Shown here piece by piece: positions 63,200 through 64,000 of a stretch of 64,000 bases of DNA. The notes under the pieces were generated by a model. That model was not told where the DNA came from. It searched no databases and worked only from the letters and a program-made list of their open reading frames with translations. Source of the stretch: Utricularia gibba (taxonomy: Eukaryota; Streptophyta; Magnoliopsida; Lamiales; Lentibulariaceae). The stretch's first letter is position 1. Each line of letters opens with the position of its first letter. The stretch is taken from positions 3,782,001 through 3,846,000 of the forward strand of contig CM007989.1 in the NCBI GenBank assembly GCA_002189035.1, in the 5' to 3' direction. Position numbers and translations under genes: made by a program.

Positions 63200-64000
63200 A
63201 ACTTCATATTAAACATCTCCAGAATCCCTTAGAATCATGGTTCTCTTGTTTGGGCATTCTGAAGCAATATGACCATGGTCAAGACATTTGAAACACTTGA
63301 TATTTCGTGTTTGTCCAGAAGACTTAAATCCTCTTTCCTGGTTTTGAGTCTCTGAAGTGCCCTCTTTCATCGGTCCAAACTTGGTTGATTTCCCAAATGA
63401 AGGATAATTTGGTTTCTTCTCCTTACTTCCAGCAACATTCCACGCAGTAGAAGATTTTGGATAGTCTCTTTTTTATCCCTTAGACTTTAGTTGCTTCTCA
63501 ATCTTGATGGCAACGTGCAACATGTCTTCAATCTCTACATAGTGTTGCAGCTCGACCACTTAAGAGATTTCCTTGTTTAAACCATAGATGAATCTCTACA
63601 TGGTTGATTTCCTCTGTTATATTGGCTCGAATCATTAACACTTCCATTTTTTGCCAATATTCTTCCACGGTTTTGCTCCTCTGGGTGAGCTTCTGCAAGT
63701 TTTGGTGTTGATCTCTTTGGTAGTGGTTGGGAATGAACCTTTTTCTCATGATCCTCTTCATTTCAGCCCAAGTGCGAATTGGTTCTTCATCATTTCGTCT
63801 TCTGTTGAGTACTACTTTATCCCACCAAATTATAGCATAATCGGTAAACTCAACAACAGCAAGCTTGATCTTCTTAGCTTCAGAATAGTTGTGGCAATCA
63901 AACACGTGCTCCACACGAGTCTCTCAATCCAAGTAGGCATTTGGATCGTTTTTCCCTTGAAAAGAAGAGATTTTCATCTTCATGTTATCAAATTCCTTGT
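63200..64000 (-). pseudogene. Ty3/gypsy gag fragment with CCHC zinc knuckle (runs off window)
   Basis: The minus strand encodes the gag core (FTDYAIIWWDKVVLNRRRND, RIMRKRFIPNHYQRD, TVEEYWQKMEVLMIRANI) at 63528-63914. Nearer the protease, at about 63245-63300, lies a knuckle CFKCLDHGHIASEC of CX2CX4HX4C form. Stop codons fall between and beyond these parts, for example just above 63914. The 5' end of gag lies outside the window. Confidence 0.82.

Larger units (their letters stand above)
57852..64000 (-). mobile_element. Degenerate Ty3/gypsy LTR retrotransposon (right end beyond window)
   Basis: On the minus strand the order is gag, protease, reverse transcriptase, RNase H, integrase, post-integrase tail, polypurine tract and 3' LTR. 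Integrase placed after reverse transcriptase identifies the Ty3/gypsy order. The 5' LTR and primer binding site lie past 64000. The reading frame carries several stop codons and at least one frameshift, and a ~1.3-kb foreign segment appears to separate integrase from its tail. The element is therefore not autonomous. Its clade (chromovirus versus other) cannot be fixed by eye. Confidence 0.9.

Overview
This is nuclear DNA of a flowering plant. Nearly every recognisable gene is cut by short GT-AG introns. The set includes plant-only families: plastid DXR, EXECUTER, SWEET, a BURP-domain PG1-beta-like protein, PPR, TORTIFOLIA1-like and SQD2. A decayed Ty3/gypsy LTR retrotransposon fills the right end. 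The lineage within angiosperms cannot be fixed from the sequence alone. No bacterial-style operon, CRISPR array, rRNA or convincing tRNA was seen.

Layout, left to right. 1-15274 (+): the 3' part of the ATM checkpoint kinase gene, about 59 exons, ending in a complete kinase domain and FATC tail; its 5' end is outside the window. 16279-19280 (-): DXR, the MEP-pathway enzyme, convergent with ATM. 20503-23742 (-): an EXECUTER1/2 singlet-oxygen sensor gene. 24946-26919 (+): a polygalacturonase-1 beta-like (BURP) gene with two frame breaks. 27621-28755 (+): a SWEET4-like sugar transporter. 29661-35096 (-): a SUO-type BAH + TFIIS-N protein with one frame break. 36502-37174: three tandem copies of a ~224-bp unit containing the tail of the next gene. 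37101-38575 (-): an E-class PPR gene with one frame break. 38999-40929 (-): a TORTIFOLIA1-like microtubule protein. 42642-43635 (-): a bHLH79-like factor. 45399-46471 (+): a type II DnaJ/HSP40. 48293-50700 (+): an SQD2-like sulfolipid glycosyltransferase. 51184-56155 (-): the bifunctional mRNA capping enzyme. 57852-64000 (-): Ty3/gypsy element with its 3' LTR, polypurine tract, pol and part of gag. It carries several stop codons and appears to be split by a ~1.3-kb foreign segment.

The genes are independent transcription units; nothing suggests a biosynthetic cluster. Several act in or signal from plastids (DXR, EXECUTER, possibly SQD2 and the PPR protein), which is ordinary for a plant arm.

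I found no wholly new system. The observations most worth checking are: (i) five separate one-base losses, four of twelve genes affected, each inside otherwise well-conserved coding sequence, which looks more like consensus error than parallel pseudogenisation; (ii) triplication of the PPR gene tail including its stop codon; (iii) two GC-AG introns required to keep conserved frames in ATM and EXECUTER; (iv) the interrupted Ty3/gypsy element; (v) repeated DLN (EAR-like) motifs in the SUO-type protein. Exon positions were worked out by eye from splice signals and conserved protein families, without alignment software.
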